DNA of 53,180 nt from a virus: the IMG/VR virus record IMGVR_UViG_3300025122_003952, positions 1 through 53,180 of that record, one strand, 5' to 3'. Positions 32,547-41,833 of this stretch are shown piece after piece. Made by a program: the position numbers and the translations under genes. Under the pieces are notes generated by a model. The model was not told where the DNA came from. It saw nothing but the letters and a program-made list of their open reading frames with translations, and did no database searches. Every line of letters starts with the position of its first letter. Positions within the stretch are counted from its first letter, which is position 1.

Positions 32547-33534
32547 CATTATAGTTTTTGGACCTTGGGTAGGAGAATTCACATTTGAAATAAGTTGGTG
32601 GGCTCCTGAAATCCGTCTATTAAGAAATACTAAGTATCAGGCTTACAAAGCAATTCATGTTGGTTATATTGGTAGGAGTGGAATATATAAAGATTTTGTT
32701 GATGAGTATATTCCGTTTACACAAGAATTACACGACAGTATAGATTCTCCAGATTGTTATTTAGTAAGAAATGAAGATGATGAGAGAAGCGGAATTCAGA
32801 TGCCACGAAATATTTGGTCGTTTTATGAAGACATAGTAAATAGTTATAAACAGAAATTATATATGGTTAAAACTTATACTCCAATGGACAATCCGATTGA
32901 TTTTAACAGAGGTCGAGCACAGAACCCGATTGGGGAATATAAACACCTTTCTCCAACTGAAGAAGTTGATATGAGAGTAAAAACAGAACTTCAGCAGAGA
33001 TTTGATAATGATAGAGATACAATAGCTATAAATGCAAGGTCAAGGTATAGAAGAGATGAAGATGAAAGTGGAAATTTTTCATCTGACGGAGAAGATTGGA
33101 ATCCCGATCATTGGGAAGTTTTTATAGATAGAATTATTAATGAAATGAAATTAAATGTTGCCTTGTTTGGAATACCAAGACGGGGACTTTACCCAGGCTC
33201 ATTGGATATGAAACAAAATCCATATTTGAAATCATTTGTATCTGAAGGTGAAGATTCTGTTGATTATCAGTTGGCATTGTTAAAGAATACTAAGTGTAGT
33301 ATATATGGAGCGACAGGCGCAGTTACATTGACATTTTTTGCTAATACTCCAGTGTTTACTCAGCAGTCAGAGGACAATGGAAATAGGTTGAACTTTGAGT
33401 GGCAGAGAAAGTTGACGGACAATCATAAAAATGTTAGAATATTTAACAAGTATCCAATGGGACAATTATATGATTCTCCTGTGGATGAACTATTTCAAGA
33501 ATTTAAGAAGTTTTATAACCGGGTGGGAAGATGA
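32536..33534 (+). CDS. Glycosyltransferase-like protein of unknown family
   Basis: 332 residues from TTG 32536, chosen because AAGGAG at 32524-32529 is six bases upstream; it overlaps the previous gene by 11 bases. It opens NIIVFGPWVGEFTFEISWWAPEIR, a pattern seen in putative phage and capsule glycosyltransferases, and has INARSRYRR near 170-178 and IYGATGAVTLTFFANTPVF near 266-284, like the acceptor/donor loops of heptosyltransferase-type proteins. The function is inferred from these and context. Confidence 0.5.
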   Translation: MNPNIIVFGPWVGEFTFEISWWAPEIRLLRNTKYQAYKAIHVGYIGRSGIYKDFVDEYIPFTQELHDSIDSPDCYLVRNEDDERSGIQMPRNIWSFYEDIVNSYKQKLYMVKTYTPMDNPIDFNRGRAQNPIGEYKHLSPTEEVDMRVKTELQQRFDNDRDTIAINARSRYRRDEDESGNFSSDGEDWNPDHWEVFIDRIINEMKLNVALFGIPRRGLYPGSLDMKQNPYLKSFVSEGEDSVDYQLALLKNTKCSIYGATGAVTLTFFANTPVFTQQSEDNGNRLNFEWQRKLTDNHKNVRIFNKYPMGQLYDSPVDELFQEFKKFYNRVGR

Positions 33535-34460
33535 AGAAAAGTCATTATGACCCTAATGATAATTATTTGGAAATGAGAGATAAAGACTACCTTGAAGAGC
33601 GTACAAAAATAGGAATTATAGGTAGGGGATTTGTTGGTTCTGCGGTAGAGTTCGGATTTTCAGCCCAAACAGGGTGTGATGCCGAAGTTAGAATATATGA
33701 TGTAGATCCAACCAAGAGTTTGAATTCATTATCGGAAACGGTGAATGAATCTAAATTTATATTCCTTTCAGTTCCAACTCCAGCTAAAGAGGATGGTTCT
33801 GTTTGTTTGGATATTGTATATGAGGCAGTTGAAAGTATAGATAAATGTAATGAAAGTAGAGATAATGTTATATTATTAAGGTCAACAGTAGTGCCAGGAA
33901 CAACGAGAAAATTACAGAACAAATTTCCTAAATTGAATATTGTATTTAATCCTGAGTTTTTAACTGAAAGGTCTGCTAAATATGATTTCATAAACCAGTC
34001 AAGATTTATTATTGGGGGATCTGGTAAAGCAGCAAATCACTCAGCGAAAGAAGTATCAAAACTGTTTCAGTGGAGATTTGGAGAATCAGTTCCTATAATT
34101 TTAACTAACTATGAAACAGCAGAATTGATAAAATATATGAACAACTGTTTCTTTGCAACTAAAGTATCTTTTCTAAATGAAATGAAATTAATAGCAGACA
34201 AGTGTGGAGTAGATTGGGAGATGGCACTTGACGGATTTGTCAGAGATGGTAGAGTTGGACATTCTCATATGAATATACCAGGACCAGATGGCAAGTTAGG
34301 ATTTGGAGGTAGTTGTTTTCCAAAAGACATTCAGGCAATTATCAATTTTGGAGAATCATTGGGATTAGATATGGATACATTAAATGGAGTATGGGAGACT
34401 AATTTAAAAGTAAGACCCGAGAAAGATTGGGAGAAACTAAAAGGGAGAGCAATATCATGA
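33531..34460 (+). CDS. UDP-glucose/GDP-mannose 6-dehydrogenase-like, lacking the C-terminal domain
   Basis: 309 residues; the usual length is about 390-450. It oxidises a nucleotide sugar to a uronic acid using NAD. Rossmann motif GIIGRGFVGS near 28-37; SVPTPAKEDGSVC near 80; the catalytic Lys in ELIKYMNN near 203; and the catalytic Cys in GFGGSCFPKD near 258-267. The catalytic residues are complete, but the UDP-binding C-terminal domain is missing or replaced by a short tail. A compact active form is more likely than a broken gene, because the downstream gene is coupled by ATGA. Confidence 0.8.
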   Translation: MKKSHYDPNDNYLEMRDKDYLEERTKIGIIGRGFVGSAVEFGFSAQTGCDAEVRIYDVDPTKSLNSLSETVNESKFIFLSVPTPAKEDGSVCLDIVYEAVESIDKCNESRDNVILLRSTVVPGTTRKLQNKFPKLNIVFNPEFLTERSAKYDFINQSRFIIGGSGKAANHSAKEVSKLFQWRFGESVPIILTNYETAELIKYMNNCFFATKVSFLNEMKLIADKCGVDWEMALDGFVRDGRVGHSHMNIPGPDGKLGFGGSCFPKDIQAIINFGESLGLDMDTLNGVWETNLKVRPEKDWEKLKGRAIS

Positions 34461-34687
34461 GAAGTAAAAATGAATTTGAAGATGAATCAGGAGCATGCAC
34501 AGTAGCTACTGTTTTTTCAACAATACAAGAGTGGAGAATTCAGGCATCAAGTGCACACAATGATGGTTGGACACAGAATTTCTATAGAGAGAAATTAAAT
34601 ATGGTTTACGATCTAGTAAGGGATGTACCAAAAAAATTCAAATTTTACGGAAGTAATGATACGTCAGTTAACGTTGAAATGAATTGA
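34457..34687 (+). CDS. Small protein of unknown function
   Basis: 76 residues from ATG 34457 (ATGA overlap with the dehydrogenase). Central TVATVFSTIQEWRIQASSAHNDGWTQ and a charged C-terminus; no motif. The frame continues upstream to 34427, but the start chosen has the ribosome site AAGGGAGAG. Confidence 0.55.
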   Translation: MRSKNEFEDESGACTVATVFSTIQEWRIQASSAHNDGWTQNFYREKLNMVYDLVRDVPKKFKFYGSNDTSVNVEMN

Positions 34688-34694
34688 AGTTAAA

Positions 34695-35864
34695 ATGAAA
34701 AACGAAATACCATTATTTAAAGTTTTTATGTCAGATACGGCAGGTGATGTAGCCAAAGAAGTTTTATATTCTGGCTATATAGGTCAAGGTCCTAAGTCAG
34801 TAGAATTTGAAGATGAGTTGAAAGGGTTTCTTTCCAATGATCTAGTATTATTGGTCAATACGGCTACATCAGCTGAACATCTAGCAATTCATTTATTGAA
34901 GAAACCATTTGAAACATATTATAATAATGAACATCATAAGTGGCCAGGTATACAAGATGGAGATGAAGTGTTATCTCCGCCATTAAGTTGTACAGCAACC
35001 AATTTTCCAACACTAGCAAATAACTTGAAAATAAAATGGGTTGATATTGACCCGACAACTCTAAATATGGATTTGGATGACCTTGCACGTAAAGTAACTC
35101 CAAAGACAAAAGTGATTATGGTAGTTCATTGGGCAGGATACCCAGTCGATTTAGATAAACTTAGAAAAATTCAAGAACACGCTAAAAAGATGTATGGATT
35201 TAAACCGGCGGTTATTGAAGATTGTGCTCATGCATTTGGAGCCACTTATAAGAGAAAAAAGTTAGGAAATCACGGAAATATATGCACTTATAGTTTTGGT
35301 GCAATTAAACATTTAACTTCTATTGAAGGTGGTCTTTTGGTTCTTCCACATCTTGAGTTATATAGACGAGCCAAACTTCTGAGGTGGTATGGAATAGACA
35401 GAGAAAGTAACAGGCAGGATTTTAGATGTGAGACTGATATTCCAGAGTGGGGATTTAAGTTTAATATAAGTGATGTTAATTCTGCTGTTGGAATTGAAAA
35501 CTTGAAACATATGAAACAGATACTTGCTACATACAGAGATAACGCAAAGTATTACGATAAAGAACTAAAGGGAGTTGATGGAGTTACTTTATTGAATTAT
35601 AAAAAAGACAGACAGGCCTCATATTGGATATACAGTATGTTAGTTGAAAGAAAAGATGATTTTATGAGGTGTATGAAAGATTGGGGAATAGTGACCAGTC
35701 AGGTACACGAAAGAAATGATATTCATAGTTGTGTAAGTGAATTTAGAAGTCAATTGCCAGTTTTGGATAAAGTCATTCCAAAGACAGTTTCCATTCCCGT
35801 TGGGTGGTGGGTTACAGAAGAAGATAGGGAATATATAGTGAATTGTATAAAAAAGGGTTGGTAA
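34695..35864 (+). CDS. DegT/DnrJ/EryC1/StrS family sugar aminotransferase
   Basis: 389 residues. A PLP-dependent enzyme that adds an amino group to a keto nucleotide sugar. SGYIGQGPKSVEFEDEL near 28-44; LLVNTATSAEHLAI near 53; DEVLSPPLSCTATN near 90; IEDCAHAFGATYK near 173; and the PLP-binding Lys in YSFGAIKHLTSIEGG near 197-211. Complete. It probably makes an amino sugar for the glycan built by this island. Confidence 0.87.
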   Translation: MKNEIPLFKVFMSDTAGDVAKEVLYSGYIGQGPKSVEFEDELKGFLSNDLVLLVNTATSAEHLAIHLLKKPFETYYNNEHHKWPGIQDGDEVLSPPLSCTATNFPTLANNLKIKWVDIDPTTLNMDLDDLARKVTPKTKVIMVVHWAGYPVDLDKLRKIQEHAKKMYGFKPAVIEDCAHAFGATYKRKKLGNHGNICTYSFGAIKHLTSIEGGLLVLPHLELYRRAKLLRWYGIDRESNRQDFRCETDIPEWGFKFNISDVNSAVGIENLKHMKQILATYRDNAKYYDKELKGVDGVTLLNYKKDRQASYWIYSMLVERKDDFMRCMKDWGIVTSQVHERNDIHSCVSEFRSQLPVLDKVIPKTVSIPVGWWVTEEDREYIVNCIKKGW

Positions 35865-36425
35865 ATGTATAAAGAACCAAATGTATATTCTTCATATAAA
35901 AAAAATAATATAGGCAAAACTATTTATGATATTGTTTTAGAATACAAACCGATTAAGATAGTAGAGATTGGAGTATTAGACGGATATTCTATTATCTGTA
36001 TGGCACAGGCAATAAGGGATTTAAATAATGGCGGTCTTGTTTATGCATATGATTTATTTGGAAATTATGATTATAATAGTTCTACTATGAAACAGGTGGT
36101 GAATAATGCTTCTGATCACGGAGTAGTTCAATATATAACTGTGAAAATGATGGGGCTAGAAGATTGGTTAAAAACCCCAGAGGAATTTGATTTAATGCAT
36201 TTAGATGTTTCTAATACAGGAGATATTATTGAATTGGTATATAAAACTGTGGCTGAATGGAAGAATACAGGACCAATATTATTTGAAGGTGGGACGGAAG
36301 AAAGAGATAAGGTAGATTGGATGATAAAATATGATAAAACTCCAATTTTTCCATTAAAGGATGAAATTGGATATGAGATTTTAGATGATAGGTTTCCAGG
36401 ACTATCAATTATAAGGGAGAGTTGA
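35865..36425 (+). CDS. S-adenosylmethionine-dependent methyltransferase-like protein
   Basis: 186 residues. KIVEIGVLDGYSIICMAQA near 31-50 is a class I methyltransferase motif I, followed by VYAYDLFGNYDY near 60 with the acidic residue that binds SAM. EFDLMHLDVSNTGD near 106 matches the family 24 type found in sugar clusters. It begins directly after the aminotransferase stop and overlaps the next start. A sugar N- or O-methyltransferase is likely. Confidence 0.7.
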   Translation: MYKEPNVYSSYKKNNIGKTIYDIVLEYKPIKIVEIGVLDGYSIICMAQAIRDLNNGGLVYAYDLFGNYDYNSSTMKQVVNNASDHGVVQYITVKMMGLEDWLKTPEEFDLMHLDVSNTGDIIELVYKTVAEWKNTGPILFEGGTEERDKVDWMIKYDKTPIFPLKDEIGYEILDDRFPGLSIIRES

Positions 36426-37270
36426 TGTATTTAGACCAATATAAAATAGAAGGAACTGTTAATTTAGACCATCATGCTTGTTTTGAAATTCCAAATACAG
36501 ATCCAGATTTTCAACGAAATTTAGAAAATATGAAGTATGTATTGGAAAAGGAAGTAGATGAAAAGTCTTGTAAAAGTTTTTATAAGTTCGGAGATGGAGA
36601 TTATCATTTTTTCAGAAATACACAACTTGGGAGTTCTGAGCCAGGAAGAAGAGATGTAGAAAACTATAATAATGTTGATTTTAATGAGTTTTATAATGGA
36701 GTTCTCAAGAATGATTATTTTTCGGTTGATATATATCCAGAAAATAAACAGATGTTTAAAGAGTTGTGGCCACATTCTCCGATACATTTTCATTCGGAGT
36801 TCATATATGGATTGGTTGCGAACAGATGGATATTTAGTAATTTTAATGGTAAAGTGGGGTTGATTGGAGCCGATACCAAACTTAATATTATTAAAAATTT
36901 AATGAACTTTAATGTATATAGGGATTATATTGGAGTTGAAAGGTTTAATGATTATATTGGAATACCACAAAAGTTTGCATGTAATAAAGTTGATGAAATA
37001 GAGGAAGATATTTCAAACCAACTGATAGAATCTACAAGTGATATTTTCTTGGTGGGAATTGGATTGGTACATTCTGCTTTACTATATAGATTTAAGAAAT
37101 ATACGGATGCTGTGTTCTTTGAAATTGGAAGTGGAATTTGTGCACTTGCTGGAGTTCAAGATTATTTAAGACCATATTTCGGAGACTGGATCAATTTTCG
37201 GTTAAAGGATTATGATTATTCGGAAGTTGAAGTTTGGAGAGATAGATATGATAAGGTTGTTGTATTATGA
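36425..37270 (+). CDS. GT-D-type glycosyltransferase-like protein
   Basis: 281 residues from ATG 36425 (TGATG junction). FYKFGDGDYHFFRNTQLG near 52-70 matches the RFGDGE-type motif of the GT-D fold (DUF1792 family), a metal-independent glycosyltransferase group from streptococcal adhesin glycosylation and capsule loci. VGLIGADTKLNI near 142 and IFLVGIGLVHSAL near 208 fit the rest of the fold. Fold-level call. Confidence 0.6.
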   Translation: MYLDQYKIEGTVNLDHHACFEIPNTDPDFQRNLENMKYVLEKEVDEKSCKSFYKFGDGDYHFFRNTQLGSSEPGRRDVENYNNVDFNEFYNGVLKNDYFSVDIYPENKQMFKELWPHSPIHFHSEFIYGLVANRWIFSNFNGKVGLIGADTKLNIIKNLMNFNVYRDYIGVERFNDYIGIPQKFACNKVDEIEEDISNQLIESTSDIFLVGIGLVHSALLYRFKKYTDAVFFEIGSGICALAGVQDYLRPYFGDWINFRLKDYDYSEVEVWRDRYDKVVVL

Positions 37271-38019
37271 ATGATTTAAATATCTATGTTTCAACATCAG
37301 ATGGCCATTTACATGCTATAAAACCATTTCAGTTTTTATTCAATAAATTTTGGGGTGAAGATCAGAATGTTACTATTTTGGGATACAGACCACCAGATAT
37401 TGAACTGAATAATAATTTTAAATTTGTTTCCTTAAGAGAAGAGCAAGGTCCAGTAGAAGAATGGGCTATAGATTTAAGACAGTTTTTTGAATCAATAGAC
37501 GATGAATATTTTATTTATTGTATGGAAGACCATTTTATAATGGACCCTGTAGATTTTGATGTATTATCGGTTTTATTTTCTTATATAGGACACGAAACAT
37601 TTTCAATATTAACTGGAAAAACATCTAAAATAGGAAGAATTGGTTTAACAAATGATATTCAGTATATTCATGGAAAACAATATGAGCCATTTGAAACTAA
37701 GAATGAAATTAAAGTCATCAATAAAACTCCTACGGCAGAATATAGAATATCTACTCAGTTTTCCGTGTGGAGTAAAGAATATATGCTCAGGTATTTGTTA
37801 CCAGGAATAACACCCTGGGAATTTGAATTAGAAGGTTCGGAGGCCGCTTTGAATGATGGATATTTGATTTTGTCAACAGAAGATAGACATGCTATAAAAC
37901 ATGCACAGGCAATAAGAAAGGGAGATACAAGTAAGTTTGATTTTACTTTTGTTAATGATTATGATAAATCTTTAGACCCAACCACATTAAAAGAAATGCA
38001 AATTAAAGGAATTATATAG
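37267..38019 (+). CDS. Probable glycosyltransferase, GT-A-like
   Basis: 250 residues. An N-terminal LNIYVSTSDGHLHAIKPFQFLFNKFW is followed by YFIYCMEDHFIMDPVDFD near 84-101, which resembles the acidic metal site and following helix of family-2-like enzymes; SVWSKEYMLRYLLPG near 167 is another match to surface-sugar transferases. No membrane helix. The next gene starts in its stop codon. Confidence 0.55.
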   Translation: MNDLNIYVSTSDGHLHAIKPFQFLFNKFWGEDQNVTILGYRPPDIELNNNFKFVSLREEQGPVEEWAIDLRQFFESIDDEYFIYCMEDHFIMDPVDFDVLSVLFSYIGHETFSILTGKTSKIGRIGLTNDIQYIHGKQYEPFETKNEIKVINKTPTAEYRISTQFSVWSKEYMLRYLLPGITPWEFELEGSEAALNDGYLILSTEDRHAIKHAQAIRKGDTSKFDFTFVNDYDKSLDPTTLKEMQIKGII

Positions 38020-38660
38020 TGGAGTTTACTCTTGGAATAATAACAGGTGGAAATAGTTTTGATTTACTTAATGAAGTTTTTAAATCTATTCAAGATCAAT
38101 ATATAGACAAAAGTAAATTTGAAGTTGTTATTGTTGGTGGAGAAGAAGTTGAAGGAGAAAATGTAACTCACGTTCCATTTGATGAGAGTTCAGGTAAATA
38201 TACCGCAAAAAAGAATTTAATAACTAAGTTTGCCAAGTTTGAAAATGTTGTATATTTGCATGATTATATGGCATTGTGTGATGGTTGGTATGAAGGATAT
38301 GTAAAGTTTGGAAATGATTGGGATATTTGTATGAATGTAGTAGAAAATTCAGATGGAAGTAGATTCAGAGATTGGTGTGCATGGGACGATCCTGAATTGT
38401 GTTATCCTGATGGAGTTCATAATATTGCATTACCATCGTATGATTACAATAAAACTCATTATATGTATATCTCAGGAAATTATTGGGTTTCGAAGAAAAG
38501 AGTTATGGAAGAAGAACCATTAAATGAAGATTTAGATTGGGGTGAGGCTGAAGATGTAGAGTGGTCAAATCGAATCCGAGATAAATATCAATATGTAATG
38601 AATACACATTCTAAAGTTAAGTGTCTTAAAGACAAGAAACTATCAGCGAGATATGTTTAA
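38019..38660 (+). CDS. Glycosyltransferase family 2-like
   Basis: 213 residues from GTG 38019. FTLGIITGGN at the start, FEVVIVGGEEVEG near 36-48, VVYLHDYMALCDGWYEGYVKFGNDWDI near 75-101, where the usual D-x-D becomes H-D, and SGNYWVSKKRVM near 148-159. This fits the short GT-A enzymes in phage and LPS clusters. Cytoplasmic. Confidence 0.65.
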   Translation: MEFTLGIITGGNSFDLLNEVFKSIQDQYIDKSKFEVVIVGGEEVEGENVTHVPFDESSGKYTAKKNLITKFAKFENVVYLHDYMALCDGWYEGYVKFGNDWDICMNVVENSDGSRFRDWCAWDDPELCYPDGVHNIALPSYDYNKTHYMYISGNYWVSKKRVMEEEPLNEDLDWGEAEDVEWSNRIRDKYQYVMNTHSKVKCLKDKKLSARYV

Positions 38661-40045
38661 TGATTAAACTTATAATTTTTGATTTAGATGGAGTGTTAGT
38701 TGATGCAAGAGAGTTACATTACGAGGCACTTAATAGAGCTTTAAAAAGTATCGGTGAAGAATATGTTATAAAAAGAGAAGAACACTTATCTACTTATGAT
38801 GGATTACCTACTAATAAGAAACTCAACATGCTGAGTAAGAAAAAAGGCCTTCCAAAAGAATTGCACGATGAAGTTTGGAAGTTGAAACAAGAAATGACTC
38901 GTAAAATCATAGATGAAGAAATGACTTATGACGAAAAAATGAGAGGTATTCTTAGAAGGTTTAAGTCAGAGGGATACAGAATTTGTGTAGCTTCAAACTC
39001 TATTCGAGAGTCTTGTAAGATGATGTTGGTTAGAAAAGGGTTAATTGATTATATTGAATTTTTCTATTCTAACCAAGATGTAAAAAATCCAAAACCAAAC
39101 ACGGAAATGTATTTGAAGTGTATGATAAAAGCGGAGGTGAATCCAAATGAAACGGTTATTGTTGAAGATTCAGATGTGGGTAGAAAATCTGCTACTGCGT
39201 CTGGAGCAGTTCTTTGCGCGGTAGAAGATACTGATGATGTTTCTTATGAGAAAGTTAGAAGAGTTGTAAATGAAGCAGACAGAGAAGAAGAAATTAAACC
39301 AAAATGGCAAGGGGGTAATATGAATGTACTTATACCGATGGCTGGTGCCGGAAAGAGATTTGAAGAAGTAGGATATACTTTTCCAAAACCGTTAATTGAT
39401 GTTTCTGGAAAACCTATGATTCAACTTGTAGTTGAAAATTTGAACATAGAAGCTAAGCATGTTTTTGTAGTTCAGAAAGAACATTATGAGAAATACAATC
39501 TCAAACATATGTTGAATCTTGTATCACCGAATTGCGAAGTTGTACAAGTTGAAGAATTAACAGAGGGAGCAGCCTGCACTACTTTATTGGCAGAAGAGTA
39601 TATTGATAATGATGAACCACTCTTATTAGCAAATTCAGACCAATATCTTGATTGGAACAGTAACGAGTTTATGTATTCTATGATAGCAGATGATATAGAT
39701 GGTGGGATATTAACATTTACAGCAACACACCCTAAATGGAGTTTTGCGAAACTGGATGACAGTGGATTTGTTGAACGTGTTGCAGAGAAAGACCCTATTA
39801 GTGATGTAGCAACAGTTGGTTTATATTTTTGGACTCGCGGCTCGGATTATGTGAAGTATGCCAAACAAATGATAGAAAAGGATATAAGAACTAACAATGA
39901 ATTTTATGTTTGTCCAGTATATAATGAAGCTATAGCAGATGGAAAGAAAATTAAGACATATCACATTGATAGAAAACAAATGTGGGGTTTAGGAACTCCA
40001 GAAGATTTGGACACTTTTACAAAGGAGAAACGAAATGGAGCATAA
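38660..40045 (+). CDS. Fusion: HAD phosphatase plus sugar-phosphate nucleotidyltransferase
   Basis: 461 residues. Residues 1 to about 205 are a HAD hydrolase of the beta-phosphoglucomutase type: FDLDGVLVD at 7-15, VASNSIRES near 113, KPNTEMYLK near 148, VIVEDSDVGRKSA near 166. Residues about 221-455 are an NTP-transferase: VLIPMAGAGKRF near 223-234, FPKPLIDVSGKPMIQ near 241, ANSDQYLDWN near 328. The two steps (phosphoryl handling and activation with a nucleotide) fit one pathway, as in sugar-activating fusions of capsule loci. An internal ATG at 39320 with AAGGGGG four bases upstream could release the second domain alone. Overlaps the next gene by 11 bases. Confidence 0.85.
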   Translation: MIKLIIFDLDGVLVDARELHYEALNRALKSIGEEYVIKREEHLSTYDGLPTNKKLNMLSKKKGLPKELHDEVWKLKQEMTRKIIDEEMTYDEKMRGILRRFKSEGYRICVASNSIRESCKMMLVRKGLIDYIEFFYSNQDVKNPKPNTEMYLKCMIKAEVNPNETVIVEDSDVGRKSATASGAVLCAVEDTDDVSYEKVRRVVNEADREEEIKPKWQGGNMNVLIPMAGAGKRFEEVGYTFPKPLIDVSGKPMIQLVVENLNIEAKHVFVVQKEHYEKYNLKHMLNLVSPNCEVVQVEELTEGAACTTLLAEEYIDNDEPLLLANSDQYLDWNSNEFMYSMIADDIDGGILTFTATHPKWSFAKLDDSGFVERVAEKDPISDVATVGLYFWTRGSDYVKYAKQMIEKDIRTNNEFYVCPVYNEAIADGKKIKTYHIDRKQMWGLGTPEDLDTFTKEKRNGA

Positions 40046-41006
40046 AGGATTAGTTGCATTTGGGGGGGTCTGGCCAAATTCTCATCAAGAAAATTTTGAA
40101 GCAGAGTGTGATAGAATTCTCGCTAGTACTGCTCTTGAATTTGGAATATCTGGGTTTAAAGGTGAAGCTGAATCTGAATTTACACGAATTGTAGGAATGT
40201 CAACGGCTGGAACTAAAGGTGAGGATTATGTAAAAGCAATTAATGAAATAGACCCAGAATTGTTTGATTATATTGATAAATTTAGAGAGAATGATAAATG
40301 TGGAGATCCAATATTAAAAGATTTTGGTGAAGTGGAAGCAACTGTTTCTGGATCCATAACATATAAGACTTTAATAGAAGCAAGTAGAGATGAAAGTGGA
40401 AACCCAGTATTAAAAGATTTTAGTAAATTAGGCAAGATATCTGCAAATACATTACGCTATGTTATGACTTTAGCTTTTTTAAGAAAACATTTTTCAACCA
40501 AGTTAGATAATATGACATTTGTGGAAATTGGCGGTGGTTATGGTGGTTTATGTAAAGTTATATCTTGTGTTGTTGATTTTAAATCTTATACTTTAATTGA
40601 TTTACCATCAGTAGTTCGATTACAAAGAAAATATTTAGAAATATTGGGATTTGATAAAGACGATCCTGATACACCAGTACGAGTAGTTCATTTTTATGAT
40701 TCAGAAAATATAGATGTTGATAAAGAATATGATATATGCATAAGTGAATATTGTATATCAGAATTTGATATTCCTGGACAAGAATTTTATATTGATAATG
40801 TGATAGGAAAAAGTAAAAATGCATATCTTTTAATTAATTTTCATCATAGTGGTGGGTATAATCATCCAGATGTTACTACACCATTTATGGATAAGCTAAA
40901 AAATTATTTTGATATAGTAGAGTTAATTGAAGATCCAGAGTTTCCTTCAATTGATAAAGTTAAAGATGGTAAATATATAATATGTAAGGATAATAAAAAT
41001 TTGTAA
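40035..41006 (+). CDS. Putative sugar O-methyltransferase
   Basis: 323 residues. ISANTLRYVMTLAFLRKHF near 135-153 then FVEIGGGYGGLCKVIS near 160-176 is the SAM site of the 'putative sugar O-methyltransferase' family found in LPS and capsule loci; YDICISEYCISEFDIPGQEFYIDN near 234-257 and LLINFHHSG near 266 follow. Complete. Methyl capping or decoration of the glycan is the likely role. Confidence 0.72.
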   Translation: MEHKGLVAFGGVWPNSHQENFEAECDRILASTALEFGISGFKGEAESEFTRIVGMSTAGTKGEDYVKAINEIDPELFDYIDKFRENDKCGDPILKDFGEVEATVSGSITYKTLIEASRDESGNPVLKDFSKLGKISANTLRYVMTLAFLRKHFSTKLDNMTFVEIGGGYGGLCKVISCVVDFKSYTLIDLPSVVRLQRKYLEILGFDKDDPDTPVRVVHFYDSENIDVDKEYDICISEYCISEFDIPGQEFYIDNVIGKSKNAYLLINFHHSGGYNHPDVTTPFMDKLKNYFDIVELIEDPEFPSIDKVKDGKYIICKDNKNL

Positions 41007-41833
41007 TGTTAAGTAAAAATCAATATGAAGATAAAAATAGGTGTTTCATTTTAGGAACGGGACCGAGTCTTGCACAAATAGATTTAGAACCACTTAAAAA
41101 TGAAATAACAATTGGAGTTAATTCTATACTTTTAGTGGATGTTTTTTCATCAGATGCTGGTTCTATACATACGAGAAAATTAATTCCAAATGTATTAGTA
41201 ATGGGAGATACATTACATATTAATGAAATTGCTGATTTAATTTTTATCCCAGAAATGAAAGACAGCGATTATGTTTTATGTGGTGGATGTAAAATGGATA
41301 CTTGTGATAGGTCAGCAGGTTCTACTTGTCATTTGCCACCGCAACTTCTCGAACATATCAATCTATTAAATCAACATAATAATAATGTAAGATTTGTTTA
41401 TCATTATGAAAAGAGTGGATGGCACAATCACTTAGCAGATGGAACTGAACTTCCCTTTGAAAAATCAACTGAGTTTGTAAGGGAGAATTTTTACATTGAT
41501 GATGATTTAAATACATTTAGTACTTATGGTGGTGGTGTGATTAATGATTTGGCATTTTCTACGGCAGTATATTTAGGATTTAAAAAGATATATTTACTTG
41601 GATGTGATGGTGGATTTGATCATTTTGTTGAAACAGGAAGAGACCATATTGATACTAGAATTGGTTACAATATTAGAAAGCATGGTGCAAAAAGACCAAA
41701 TGTTCACTATGGAGTATTAAGAGAAAAATTAAATAAAAGGGGAATTGAAGTATTTAATTGTTCTCCAACAAACGCACATTCAGATTTAGAATATAGAGAT
41801 TACAAGGAGATAATAAATGAAGAAAGTAATTAA
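41006..41833 (+). CDS. DUF115/Maf-like or sialyltransferase-like sugar transfer protein
   Basis: 275 residues. CFILGTGPSLAQIDLEPLKNEITIGVN near 13-39 is the nucleotide-binding opening shared by DUF115 (MptE-like, Maf) proteins and family 42 sialyltransferases; GVINDLAFSTAVYLGFKKIYLLGCDGGFDH near 179-208 is the second half of the same fold. Several Cys (CGGCKMDTC near 93-101) could bind zinc. Since NeuA- and NeuB-like genes lie in the same island, transfer of a nonulosonic acid is an attractive inference. Another protein of this kind is at 46000-47100. Confidence 0.65.
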   Translation: MLSKNQYEDKNRCFILGTGPSLAQIDLEPLKNEITIGVNSILLVDVFSSDAGSIHTRKLIPNVLVMGDTLHINEIADLIFIPEMKDSDYVLCGGCKMDTCDRSAGSTCHLPPQLLEHINLLNQHNNNVRFVYHYEKSGWHNHLADGTELPFEKSTEFVRENFYIDDDLNTFSTYGGGVINDLAFSTAVYLGFKKIYLLGCDGGFDHFVETGRDHIDTRIGYNIRKHGAKRPNVHYGVLREKLNKRGIEVFNCSPTNAHSDLEYRDYKEIINEESN

